This document shows positions 17,558 through 26,731 of a DNA stretch of 64,000 nucleotides, piece after piece. Position 1 is the first letter of the stretch, and every line of letters starts with the position of its first letter. Below the pieces are notes generated by a model. That model was given only the letters and a program-made list of their open reading frames with translations. It was not told the DNA's origin and ran no database searches. The position numbers were made by a program, and so were the translations under genes. Location of the stretch: the NCBI RefSeq assembly GCF_000702665.1, contig NZ_JNJA01000017.1, positions 1-64,000 of the forward strand. The letters are read 5' to 3'. This DNA comes from Solidesulfovibrio alcoholivorans DSM 5433. GTDB taxonomy: Bacteria > Desulfobacterota > Desulfovibrionia > Desulfovibrionales > Desulfovibrionaceae.

Positions 17558-17657
17558 ATGCCTCCGGCGGCCGGGGGGGATAATCCCCCCCGGCCCCCCC
17601 TTGGCGGGGGATTGGCAAGCGGGTGGAGGCGTGGTTGGCGTGCGGCGCTTCGCCGCA
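17558..17657 (+). repeat. Composite palindromic element, internally deleted copy
   Basis: Follows purA in the same orientation: GATGCCTCCGGCGGCC, GGGGGGAT/ATCCCCCC hairpin, then GCGGGTGGAGGCGTGGTTGGCG joined directly to the terminal CGGCGCTTCGCCG mini-hairpin. The 23-bp hairpin module of the full copies is absent, so that module appears separable. Confidence 0.65.
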
Positions 17658-17970
17658 TTTGAAGAAAAGTTCCTTTAAGGTCTTTGTCTTTACGAGGCTT
17701 CCAAAGCAAAATTCCTTCAAACTCGCCCCGAAGGGGCGACGGGCCTGCGATGCCGGAATTTGGCCGGCGAGCCTGGAGCGCAGCGACGGCATCGCCGAAG
17801 GACTCCCGCCCACGGCCGAGCTCCCACCCGGCTGCACCGGACAGGGGGTTCGGAGGGGATGATCCCCCCGGGGGGGTTGCAGGGCAGCGCCCTGCTCTTT
17901 CACACCCACCCGACCAACCGACTAACCGACTTACCAACCGACCCACGAACCAACGACCCAGCGAAACCCC
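17658..17970. other. Gene-free stretch before holB
   Basis: About 310 bases with no plausible gene. It holds CGCCCCGAAGGGGCG (a short stem, near 17727-17741) and, at 17846-17908, an orphan palindromic element (GGGATGATCCCC-type stem, then GGGCAGCGCCCTGCTC) pointing leftward. This is the only copy of the family not placed behind a gene. The sequence looks like a decayed intergenic remnant. No clear promoter for the gene at 17971 was seen. Confidence 0.4.
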
Positions 17971-18849
17971 ATGTCTGCCATCTCCCCTTCCCTCTCCCCC
18001 GCAGCCGCCATATTCGGCGTATCGCCCAGGCAGGCGCATGTGCTGGCCGGGCTGGACGCGCTGGCCAGGGCCGTGCCGCAGGCGGTGATTCTGGAGGGCG
18101 GCTCGGCCGAGGAGCGCGCGGCGGTGGGGTTGTATTTCACGGCGCGGCTCAATTGCAAAAGCGCGGTGCCGCCGTGCGGGACCTGCACGGCGTGTTTGCA
18201 GATTCTGGAAAACGTCTTCTTGGATTTTCAGTATTTCGACGGCGGTTCCGAATCGATCAAAGTGGACGCCATGCGCGAGGTGCGCGTGCTGGTGGGCGAA
18301 CCGCCGCGCGGGTCGGGCAAGCGGGTGATTCTGCTCGCCGAGGCGCAGGGGCTGACCGAGGAGGCGGCCAACGCGCTCTTGAAAGCCATGGAGGAACCCA
18401 GGCCCGGCAACGTGTTCGTGCTGCTTGCGCCGCAGCGGGAACGGCTTTTCCCGACGCTGGTTTCGCGTTCGTTCGTGATGACGCTGGCCTGGCCGGACAC
18501 GGCGGAGCCGGCTGCCGGCGGCGGCGAAGACGATCCCTGGCCGCTTCTGGACGGTTTGCATGCGTTCTGGCGCACGGGCCGGGGCTGGTTCACGGCGGCC
18601 AAGGGGCGGCCGACGCGCACGTGTGCGGAGCGGGTGTTGACGGAATTGTCGCGGGAGCTGGCCGGATTCCTGGCCGGCCGCGAGAACACGGAACTCGGGG
18701 CGCTGCTCGGGGCGTGTTACGATCCGGACGTGGCGCGACGGCTGGACTTGCTTTTGGCGGAGAGCCAGGAGGCGCTCATTTTGGCGGTCAATCCGGCAGT
18801 GGTGCTGGACCGGCTGGCCACGCGCGCCTATCTGTGGCTGCGGCGCTGA
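17971..18849 (+). CDS. holB: DNA polymerase III, delta' subunit-like
   Basis: Clamp-loader subunit of the replicative polymerase, 292 aa. An AAA+-like N-terminal domain has a zinc module of four Cys (LNCKSAVPPCGTCTACLQ, ~residues 68-85), followed by SIKVDAMREVR, GSGKRVILLAEAQGLTEEAANALLKAMEEP and LVSRSFV, which match delta'/gamma. The Walker A loop is degenerate (EGGSAEERAAVG), as expected for delta', which does not hydrolyse ATP. No good ribosome site is visible before the ATG, so the start could shift slightly. A strong terminator follows. Confidence 0.86.
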   Translation: MSAISPSLSPAAAIFGVSPRQAHVLAGLDALARAVPQAVILEGGSAEERAAVGLYFTARLNCKSAVPPCGTCTACLQILENVFLDFQYFDGGSESIKVDAMREVRVLVGEPPRGSGKRVILLAEAQGLTEEAANALLKAMEEPRPGNVFVLLAPQRERLFPTLVSRSFVMTLAWPDTAEPAAGGGEDDPWPLLDGLHAFWRTGRGWFTAAKGRPTRTCAERVLTELSRELAGFLAGRENTELGALLGACYDPDVARRLDLLLAESQEALILAVNPAVVLDRLATRAYLWLRR

Positions 18850-18880
18850 GCGCCAGCGCGGATTTTTCCCCAGAAAACGA

Positions 18881-18918
18881 ACGCCCGCCGCCGGCGAACC
18901 GGCGACGGGCGTTTTTTT
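18881..18918 (+). terminator. Intrinsic terminator after holB
   Basis: Stem ACGCCCG.CGCCGG with CCGGCGACGGGCGT around a GCGAA loop, followed by TTTTTTT. It ends 18 bases before the convergent ech operon stop and could serve both directions. Confidence 0.85.
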
Positions 18919-18935
18919 GCGCGGAAGCGGCCGAA

Positions 18936-19304
18936 CTATTCGGCTGCGGCTTCTTCCTTTTTCTTTTTCTTGGGCACGCCCTGGAGGAAGATCGTCTGGT
19001 GCTCGGTGGCCACCGGACGGTGCTCCTTGGTCATGGACAGGCAGCTCGTGGGGCAGACGTCCACGCACACGCCGCAGTACACGCAGGCCATGGCGTCGCA
19101 GGCCCAGGTGCCGGCCTTGTTGTCCACGGTGATGCACTGGGACGGGCATTTGATCATGCAGGAGCGGCAGAAGATGCACTCGTCCACATTGCAGACGAGC
19201 GTCCCCCGAAACCCTTCGAAATGGCCCCGCACGGCAATGGGATAAAGCCGGGTGGAACTTTTCGTCAGCAGGTTCGTGACGACGTTTTTGGTCATGTTGA
19301 ACAT
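18936..19304 (-). CDS. echF: Ech hydrogenase subunit EchF, 2[4Fe-4S] ferredoxin-like
   Basis: Electron-entry subunit of the Ech complex at the cytoplasmic face. Two Cys clusters are visible: CIFCRSCMIKCP (~44-55) and CVYCGVCVDVCP (~74-85), each CxxCxxCxxxCP, for two [4Fe-4S] clusters related to NuoI. The C-terminus is a Lys/Glu/Ala tail. At 122 aa it has the usual size. AAGGAG lies nine bases before the ATG. It is the last gene of the six-gene operon, ending next to the terminator shared with holB. Confidence 0.94.
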   Translation of the reverse strand: MFNMTKNVVTNLLTKSSTRLYPIAVRGHFEGFRGTLVCNVDECIFCRSCMIKCPSQCITVDNKAGTWACDAMACVYCGVCVDVCPTSCLSMTKEHRPVATEHQTIFLQGVPKKKKKEEAAAE

Positions 19305-19321
19305 GGAAGGAAGCTCCTTTT

Positions 19322-20551
19322 TTACCGTTCAGTGCAGCTGATGCAGGGGTCGATGGACAGCACAATGACCGGCACGTCGGCCAGCTCGCACCCCGGCAAC
19401 ATGGCCAGAAGCGGCGGGATATTGGCGAAGGTGGGAGTGCGGATGCGCACGCGCTCCATGTTCTTCGACCCGTTGCCCTTGATGTAGTAAAGGAGTTCGC
19501 CGCGGGGCTGTTCCACGCGGGTGACGGCCTCGCCGTCGGGCTTGCCCTTGACCTTGGCGGCCACGTGGCCGGCGGGCAGGTCGAGGTTGGGCGGCGGCGC
19601 GGACACGAAGCGGTGGCGCTTGTCGCGGTTGTAGGCCTGCATGATGTCGCGGCGCTCGCCGGCGGAGACGGGCGTGGGGGTGTCGTCCTCCATGGCTCCG
19701 GCGACGTTGGCCGCGGTTTCGCCGGCGGGCATGCGGGCGATGGCGAGGCGCACGAGGTCGATGGACTGGAGGGTCTCGCGGAAACGCACGGCGCTGCGGG
19801 CGTAGGAGTCGCAGCCGTATTCCACGATGGGCTCGAAACCGATTTCGCCAAAGGCGGCGTAACCGGTCTGGCGCACGTCTTGCGCCCAGCCCGAGCCGCG
19901 AAGGGTAGGACCGGCCGCGCCCAGCTGGTAGGCCTGCTCCTTGGTGAGCACGCCGACGCCCACGGTGCGTTTCTTGACGGTGTAGTCGCTGAGGATGGTG
20001 TCGGAGAGCTGCTTGAGCTCCTTTTCGGAGATGGCCAGTTGCTGTTCAATCCACTGGCACTGTTCCGGGGACAAGTCACGGCGCACGCCGCCGATCACGT
20101 TGACCGAAACCACGACGCGGTTGCCGCAGGTGGCTTCCATGATGTCCATGATGCGCTCACGGATGCGCCAGAACTGCATGAACAGGCTCTCGAAGCCGAA
20201 GGCATCGGCGAAAAGCCCGAGCCACAGCAGGTGGGAGTGCATGCGGTGCAGCTCGCCCCAGATGGTGCGCAGGTACTTGGCGCGGCGCGGCACTTCGACG
20301 CCCATGATCTGTTCGACGCCCTCGCAGTAACACAGGGCGTGCAGGCAGGAGCAGATGCCGCAGACGCGTTCGACAATCTGGATCATCTGGTTGAAGTCGC
20401 GGATCTCACACAGTTTTTCCAGGCCGCGGTGGACATAGCCCAAGGTGGGCAGCGCCTCGATGACGGTCTCGTTTTCGATGGTGAGCTTCAAGTGCAGCGG
20501 TTCCGGCAAGACGGGATGCTGCGGTCCGAACGGCAATATGGTACGGGCCAT
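19322..20551 (-). CDS. echE: Ech hydrogenase large subunit EchE
   Basis: Carries the [NiFe] active site of a group 4 energy-converting hydrogenase (related to NuoD). Ligand motifs are RVCGICSCLH (~63-72) and DPCISCTER at the very C-terminus. The protein ends at that Arg with no extension, so unlike most [NiFe] large subunits it would need no C-terminal proteolysis. Family features PEPLHLKL, GYVHRGLEK and RGELLYYIKGNG are present. Length is 409 aa, somewhat longer than textbook EchE. A good ribosome site precedes the ATG. Confidence 0.95.
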   Translation of the reverse strand: MARTILPFGPQHPVLPEPLHLKLTIENETVIEALPTLGYVHRGLEKLCEIRDFNQMIQIVERVCGICSCLHALCYCEGVEQIMGVEVPRRAKYLRTIWGELHRMHSHLLWLGLFADAFGFESLFMQFWRIRERIMDIMEATCGNRVVVSVNVIGGVRRDLSPEQCQWIEQQLAISEKELKQLSDTILSDYTVKKRTVGVGVLTKEQAYQLGAAGPTLRGSGWAQDVRQTGYAAFGEIGFEPIVEYGCDSYARSAVRFRETLQSIDLVRLAIARMPAGETAANVAGAMEDDTPTPVSAGERRDIMQAYNRDKRHRFVSAPPPNLDLPAGHVAAKVKGKPDGEAVTRVEQPRGELLYYIKGNGSKNMERVRIRTPTFANIPPLLAMLPGCELADVPVIVLSIDPCISCTER

Positions 20552-20563
20552 AAGGTTCCCTCG

Positions 20564-20929
20564 TTAGCTCTGTTTTTGAGCCACGCTGACCTTGCAGAAA
20601 GGCATGGCGCGGACTTCTTCTTCAAGGTACAGGGCTCCACCGAAATCGAGCACGATGTCGGAGAAGCAGATGCCGAACTGGTCGCGGATCTCGTTTTCCA
20701 CGAGCAGCGCGGCGAAGTAGACCGGCGAGATGCTCGGGACCACGGTCTCCTTGGGCACGGTCAGCCGGTAGTGCTTCATGGTCAGGTCTTTGTCGTAGTG
20801 GTAGATGACGTCGAAGTTGGCGTCGTCGATCTGGTTGGCGGACATGGTGACCAGCCGCCAACCGTCGTCGAAGCACTCCTTGGCGACGTCGCGCACGGCG
20901 TCAAGCGACAGCGGAATGGTTTCGAGCAC
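20564..20929 (-). CDS. echD: Ech hydrogenase subunit EchD
   Basis: NuoC-like (30-kDa) subunit connecting the small and large subunits, 121 aa. Family features: DDGWRLVTMSANQIDD at the front and VYFAALLVENEIRDQFGICFSDI, the characteristic ENE.RD.FGI segment, further on. The start is a GTG at 20929, with AAGGA seven bases upstream; the frame stays open upstream but overlaps echC. Position between echC and echE is canonical. Confidence 0.9.
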   Translation of the reverse strand: MLETIPLSLDAVRDVAKECFDDGWRLVTMSANQIDDANFDVIYHYDKDLTMKHYRLTVPKETVVPSISPVYFAALLVENEIRDQFGICFSDIVLDFGGALYLEEEVRAMPFCKVSVAQKQS

Positions 20930-20985
20930 GTTGGTATCCTTGTGCGGGGCGGCGCCCCGGTTGGGTCGTTTACGCGGCCGGCCGC

Positions 20986-21429
20986 CTAGGCGGTCATGCC
21001 GAGCAGGGTCTTGACCTTTTCCAGGGCGGCCACGACGCCGTCGATGATGGCTTCGGGGCGGGCCGGGCAGCCCGGGACGTAGACGTCCACGGGGATGACC
21101 TTGTCCACGCCGCCGACCACGTTGTAGGCCTCGCGGAACACGCCGCCCGTGCAGCCGCACGCGCCGATGGCGATGACGGCCTTGGGTCCGGGCATCTGGT
21201 CGTAGATGTTTTTGAGCACGTGTTTGTTGCGCTGGTTGACGGTGCCCGTGACCAGCAGCACGTCGGCGTGCTTGGGGTTGCCGACGTTGATGATGCCGAA
21301 GCGTTCGATGTCGTAGATGGGCGTGAGGCAGGCCAGGACCTCGATGTCGCAGCCGTTGCAGCTGCCGCAGTCGAAGTGGACCACCCACGGGGACTTGATG
21401 CGTCCTTTATTGATCATGTTGCCGAACAT
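20986..21429 (-). CDS. echC: Ech hydrogenase small subunit EchC
   Basis: NuoB-like subunit carrying the proximal [4Fe-4S] cluster next to the NiFe site, 147 aa. Cys ligands: CGSCNGCD (~21-28), GACGCTGG (~89-96) and VPGCPARPE (~119-127). TGTVNQRNKHVLKNIYDQMP is typical of the family. Completeness of the ligand set indicates an active enzyme. It lies between echB (25-base gap) and echD. Confidence 0.95.
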   Translation of the reverse strand: MFGNMINKGRIKSPWVVHFDCGSCNGCDIEVLACLTPIYDIERFGIINVGNPKHADVLLVTGTVNQRNKHVLKNIYDQMPGPKAVIAIGACGCTGGVFREAYNVVGGVDKVIPVDVYVPGCPARPEAIIDGVVAALEKVKTLLGMTA

Positions 21430-21453
21430 GGTTTCTCCTTGGGCGGACGGCCG

Positions 21454-22305
21454 TTATTGCGCGTAGAGCCACAGCATGTTGACGATGGTGAGGATGACGC
21501 CCACGCCTACGGCGGAACGCAGCATCCAGCGCCAGGTCAGGCGGGCCGTGACGTTGTCCACGATGATTTCGGCCAGGTAGGTCAGGGCCACCAGGACGAC
21601 CATGCCGACGACGCTCGTGGACCAGAACAGCGCGCACAGCCCGAGGACGAGGATGACCTCGTACCAGTGGGCGATCTCGATCATCGCCAGGTAGGGGCCG
21701 GAGTACTCGGTGTACACACCGCGCACGAGTTCCTGGTGCGCGTGGTGGCAGGCCGAGATGTCGAAGGGCGATTTGCGCAGCTTGATCGTCAGGGCGTAGC
21801 CCAGGACGATGAACATGAGCGGGATGTCGTAGAGCATCGGGTGCTTGAGCTCGAAGACGGCGCTCACCTTGAAGCTGCCCGTCACCATGGCGATAGCGGC
21901 GAAGACAAGGATCAAAAGCGGCTCGTAGGCCAGCATCTGAAGCAGTTCGCGCTGGCCGCCCACCTGGCTGTAGGGCGAAGGCGAGGCGAGCGCGCCCATG
22001 ACCAGGAACACCGCGCCCACGGTCAGGACGAAGAAGATGAGCAGCAGATCGGAGCCGGTAAACAGCAACACCACGGAAAGCGCCGCGCCGACGACGTAGA
22101 CGTAGGCGCAAAGGGCCTGCCAGGTGTTGGTGACCATGGGCTCCTTGCCCAGGAGTTTGAACACGTCGTAAAGGGGCTGCAGGATGGGGGGCCCATAGCG
22201 GGACTGCAACCAGGCGGTGACCCGGCGATCCACGCCGGAAATCAGCGCCCCCGCGATGGGGGCCAGGACCAGGGCCAGTATGGCGATAATGATTTTGGCG
22301 ATCAC
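21454..22305 (-). CDS. echB: Ech hydrogenase membrane subunit EchB
   Basis: NuoH-like integral membrane protein, 283 aa, linking the hydrogenase module to the ion pump. Seven or eight hydrophobic spans are visible. Conserved loops include RRVTAWLQSRYGPPILQPL near residue 30 and RKSPFDISACHHAHQELVRG near residue 170. It starts at a GTG whose last bases overlap the stop of echA (GTGA), so the two are translationally coupled. Confidence 0.94.
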   Translation of the reverse strand: MIAKIIIAILALVLAPIAGALISGVDRRVTAWLQSRYGPPILQPLYDVFKLLGKEPMVTNTWQALCAYVYVVGAALSVVLLFTGSDLLLIFFVLTVGAVFLVMGALASPSPYSQVGGQRELLQMLAYEPLLILVFAAIAMVTGSFKVSAVFELKHPMLYDIPLMFIVLGYALTIKLRKSPFDISACHHAHQELVRGVYTEYSGPYLAMIEIAHWYEVILVLGLCALFWSTSVVGMVVLVALTYLAEIIVDNVTARLTWRWMLRSAVGVGVILTIVNMLWLYAQ

Positions 22306-24221
22306 AGGGCGCCTCCGAAAAGCATGATCACGAGTACGGCCATGGCGACGACGTTGATCCACTTCGTCAGCACGGCCTCGCCGAAGAACTGCTCGAGGTA
22401 GTAGCTGCCGGAGGCGGCGGCCACATGCTGGCCCAGGGGCCCGAGGAAGCCGGGCTTGCCGTCGACGGTTTCCTGTTCGCCGCACATGTAGGGCGCGGAC
22501 ACCTGGGCGGCGGTGACCTTCCGCGACTGCTTCACGGCATAGTAGAAGCCGAGGCCGAGCAGGATGAACAGCGGGTAGACGATGAACACGCCGCTTGCGG
22601 ATTCAAGGTTGCCGTAGCTCACGGCGTAGGCCGTGGCCTTGTAGTACATGGCCACCACCGGGGCGACCAGGCCGTTGTAGACGAAGGGCGAAACCAGGCT
22701 GACGAGGACGGCCATGGCCGCCAGGATGACGAGCGGCAAACGCACGGAGCAGTCCTGGGTCTCGGGCTGGGGCTTGCCGAACGGGGAGATCAGCAGGATG
22801 CCGGCCCAGCGGCACCAGAAGAGCACGGTGAGGCCGGAGCCGAGCGCCAGCATGATCATGACCAGGAACTGTCCCTGGGCGGACTCGATGGCCATCCACT
22901 TGGCCATGAGCATGCCGAAGGGGGGCAGCATCATGGTGAGCACGCCGATGATGGTGATGATCGTCGTGCGGGGCATGCGGGCGTAGAGACCGCGCATGTC
23001 CTCGATGTCGCGCGAGCCGATCTTCTGCTCGATGGCTCCCACGCACAGGAAGAGCAGGGCCTTGGAGATGGCGTGGAAGATGATGAGCAGGATGGCCGCG
23101 GTGATGGCGGCCGGGGTGTTGATGCCGGCGCAGGCGATAATCAGCGCCAGGTTGGAGATGGTGGAGTAGGCGAGCACTTTCTTGCCGTTGGACTGGCCGG
23201 CGGCCAGGGCGGCGGTGGCCAGGAACACGAAGGCGCCGAACAGCGCGATGAAGTTGCTCAGGTACGTGCCGGCATAGATCGGAGCCAGGCGCACGATGAG
23301 GTACACGCCGGCCTTGACCATGGTGGAGGAGTGCAGCAAGGCCGAGACCGGGGTGGGCGCGACCATGGCGCCCGTGAGCCAGCTCTGGAACGGGGCCTGG
23401 GCGGCCTTGGTCATGCCGGCGAAGACCAGCAGGAACATGGGGATGAGGATGGCGCCGCCGGCCACGGCGAATTCCGGCCCGCGGGCCAGGATGTCGGCCA
23501 GGGACAGGGTGCCGGCCACCTTCTGCAGGACGATCAGCGCGAACAGGAAGGCCGCGCCGCCGAGCACGTTCATCCACAGGGCGCGTTCGGCGTTCTTGCG
23601 GGCGATCTCCGTGTCGTCATGGCCGATGAGCATGAACGAACACAGCGTGGTGCATTCCCAGAAGAAGTACATCCACAGGAGGTTGTTGGCCAAAACCAGG
23701 CCGTTCATGGCACCCAGGAACAACACGATGAAGAAGAAGAAACGGGGTTGCTTCGACTTGGCCAGGTGCAGGTGCTCTTCGTGCTCCTTCATGTAGCCGA
23801 TGCCGTAGACGGCGATCAGCGAACCCACGATGGAGACGATGCAGACCATGATCAGGCTCAGGTCGTCGGCGAAAAAGGCCGGGGTGGTCCCGTGCCCTTC
23901 GACCATGAAGAAATCGAGCCAGATGAGACCGAGAATCTGCGCCGCCGTAAGCCAGATGATGATCTGGTTTTTGCGTTTCAAGCCGACGCACAGCACCACG
24001 AGCAGTATGACGAAGTCGCCAAGGGTGACGAGCGAGTCATACAGCGGGGCCGGCGACAGGATGAACGCCCCGCCGCGCAGCATTGCCAGCGACGCGAGGA
24101 TGAGCACTCCCGCCGTGGCCACCAGGATGACCTTGCGCACGTTTTGCTGTCGCAAAACGAGCAACACGGCTGCGACCAGGAATGGCAGCAGCACCGTCGC
24201 AAAGACCAACGTGTCGAGCAT
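22302..24221 (-). CDS. echA: Ech hydrogenase membrane subunit EchA (antiporter-like)
   Basis: NuoL/Mrp-like subunit, 639 aa with about 14-16 hydrophobic spans, that moves H+ or Na+ when ferredoxin oxidation drives H2 formation. Functional marks: charged Lys and Glu within membrane spans, the WECTTLCSFMLIGHDD loop, and FAGMTKAAQAPFQSWLTGAMVAPTPVSALLHSSTMVKAG, the antiporter signature. I use the ATG at 24221 with GAGG five bases upstream; an in-frame GTG at 24227 is the alternative. It is first in the order A-B-C-D-E-F, as in known Ech operons. Confidence 0.94.
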   Translation of the reverse strand: MLDTLVFATVLLPFLVAAVLLVLRQQNVRKVILVATAGVLILASLAMLRGGAFILSPAPLYDSLVTLGDFVILLVVLCVGLKRKNQIIIWLTAAQILGLIWLDFFMVEGHGTTPAFFADDLSLIMVCIVSIVGSLIAVYGIGYMKEHEEHLHLAKSKQPRFFFFIVLFLGAMNGLVLANNLLWMYFFWECTTLCSFMLIGHDDTEIARKNAERALWMNVLGGAAFLFALIVLQKVAGTLSLADILARGPEFAVAGGAILIPMFLLVFAGMTKAAQAPFQSWLTGAMVAPTPVSALLHSSTMVKAGVYLIVRLAPIYAGTYLSNFIALFGAFVFLATAALAAGQSNGKKVLAYSTISNLALIIACAGINTPAAITAAILLIIFHAISKALLFLCVGAIEQKIGSRDIEDMRGLYARMPRTTIITIIGVLTMMLPPFGMLMAKWMAIESAQGQFLVMIMLALGSGLTVLFWCRWAGILLISPFGKPQPETQDCSVRLPLVILAAMAVLVSLVSPFVYNGLVAPVVAMYYKATAYAVSYGNLESASGVFIVYPLFILLGLGFYYAVKQSRKVTAAQVSAPYMCGEQETVDGKPGFLGPLGQHVAAASGSYYLEQFFGEAVLTKWINVVAMAVLVIMLFGGAL

Positions 24222-24323
24222 AGGCACCTCGGAAAAAAGTTAAGGGGACCGCCATGGACACACGCCCTCCCCCCGCCGCGAGGCAGAGCAATCCAAGAGC
24301 AATGCGATCGCCTGCTTTGGAAA

Positions 24324-24352
24324 TCTCTAGGCCCCATGGAGGAGAGCGTCAA
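24324..24352 (-). promoter_or_regulatory. Promoter of the ech operon
   Basis: TTGACG at 24347-24352, 17-bp spacer, TAGAGA at 24324-24329 on the minus strand. The start of transcription would be near 24317, giving a ~95-base leader before echA. The hexamers resemble those of the array at the left edge. Confidence 0.65.
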
Positions 24353-24565
24353 GTTTAGGCGTCTTATAAGAAAATGCCAGTGCGTGCAATAGCGTGATTC
24401 GTTTCACAAGGGCTTCTTTCCAGGGAAAAAGCGCCTCCCCGCCGCACCTCCGTTGGCAAAAACAAGCACTACCACAGTCGGAATTATGAAAAATCACGTG
24501 TTTTCAAAAGATTATCCGGCCCGTATTTTTTTGCGCCCAATCCAATTTTTTTTGCGCTTCGCCTC

Positions 24566-24593
24566 TTGCCTTTCACTGCGATGTGGTTAGATA
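24566..24593 (+). promoter_or_regulatory. Promoter of groES-groEL
   Basis: TTGCCT at 24566-24571, 16-bp spacer, TAGATA at 24588-24593. The CIRCE operator begins 15 bases downstream, covering the expected start of transcription. Confidence 0.55.
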
Positions 24594-24608
24594 CATTCCC
24601 GCCTGCCG

Positions 24609-24635
24609 CTAGCACTCCCTCATGGCGAGTGCCAG
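24609..24635 (+). promoter_or_regulatory. CIRCE operator (HrcA binding site)
   Basis: Inverted repeat CTAGCACTC - nine bases - GAGTGCCAG, matching the CIRCE consensus TTAGCACTC-N9-GAGTGCTAA except at the outer bases. It lies between the promoter and groES. This is the standard site where HrcA represses chaperonin genes until heat shock. hrcA itself is not in the window. Confidence 0.9.
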
Positions 24636-24675
24636 AGCGGGTCAAATTTCGCCAAACACCATTGGAGGTTCCCGT

Positions 24676-24966
24676 ATGAAGCTGAAACCCTTGGGCGATC
24701 GCGTGCTTGTCAAACGGCTGGAGCAGGAAGAAGTGACCAAAGGCGGCATCATCATCCCCGATTCCGCCAAGGAAAAGCCCATGAAGGGCGAAGTCATCGC
24801 CGTCGGCCCCGGCAAGCTCGCCGAGGACGGCAAGCACATGAAGATGCACGTCGAGAAGGGCGATCTGGTCCTTTTCAACAAGTACGCCGGCACCGAGATC
24901 AAGCTCGACGACGAGGACTTCCTCGTCATGCGCGAAGACGACATCCTGGCCGTCATCGAAGCCTAA
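24676..24966 (+). CDS. groS: Co-chaperonin GroES
   Basis: Cap of the GroEL folding chamber, 96 aa. Opening [15 protein letters not shown], the mobile loop [23 protein letters not shown], and [30 protein letters not shown] are all standard. GGAGG precedes the ATG at 24676. It is co-transcribed with groEL, 57 bases on, under CIRCE control. Confidence 0.98.
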   Translation: MKLKPLGDRVLVKRLEQEEVTKGGIIIPDSAKEKPMKGEVIAVGPGKLAEDGKHMKMHVEKGDLVLFNKYAGTEIKLDDEDFLVMREDDILAVIEA

Positions 24967-25011
24967 GGCCCGCGGCATACCTCGTTCCGATCACCTCGAT
25001 TTTCATCTTAA

Positions 25012-26664
<1,653 letters not shown>

Positions 26665-26694
26665 GCCGCACCGCTTCCTGCGAAAGTTACCGCA

Positions 26695-26728
26695 AGGGGG
26701 CCGGACGTTCGCGTCCGGCCCCCTTTTT
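26695..26728 (+). terminator. Intrinsic terminator after groEL
   Basis: Stem GGGGGCCGGAC / GTCCGGCCCCC with a GTTCGC loop, then TTTTT. The convergent nitric oxide reductase ends four bases further on, so the stem may act on both strands. Confidence 0.88.
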
Positions 26729-26731
26729 GCG

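Noticed and set aside
24360..24390. TGGCA on the minus strand near 24375 as a sigma54 promoter for ech.
   Set aside because: The -12 element (TTGC at the right distance) is missing. The TTGACG-17-TAGAGA pair at 24324-24352 is a better candidate.
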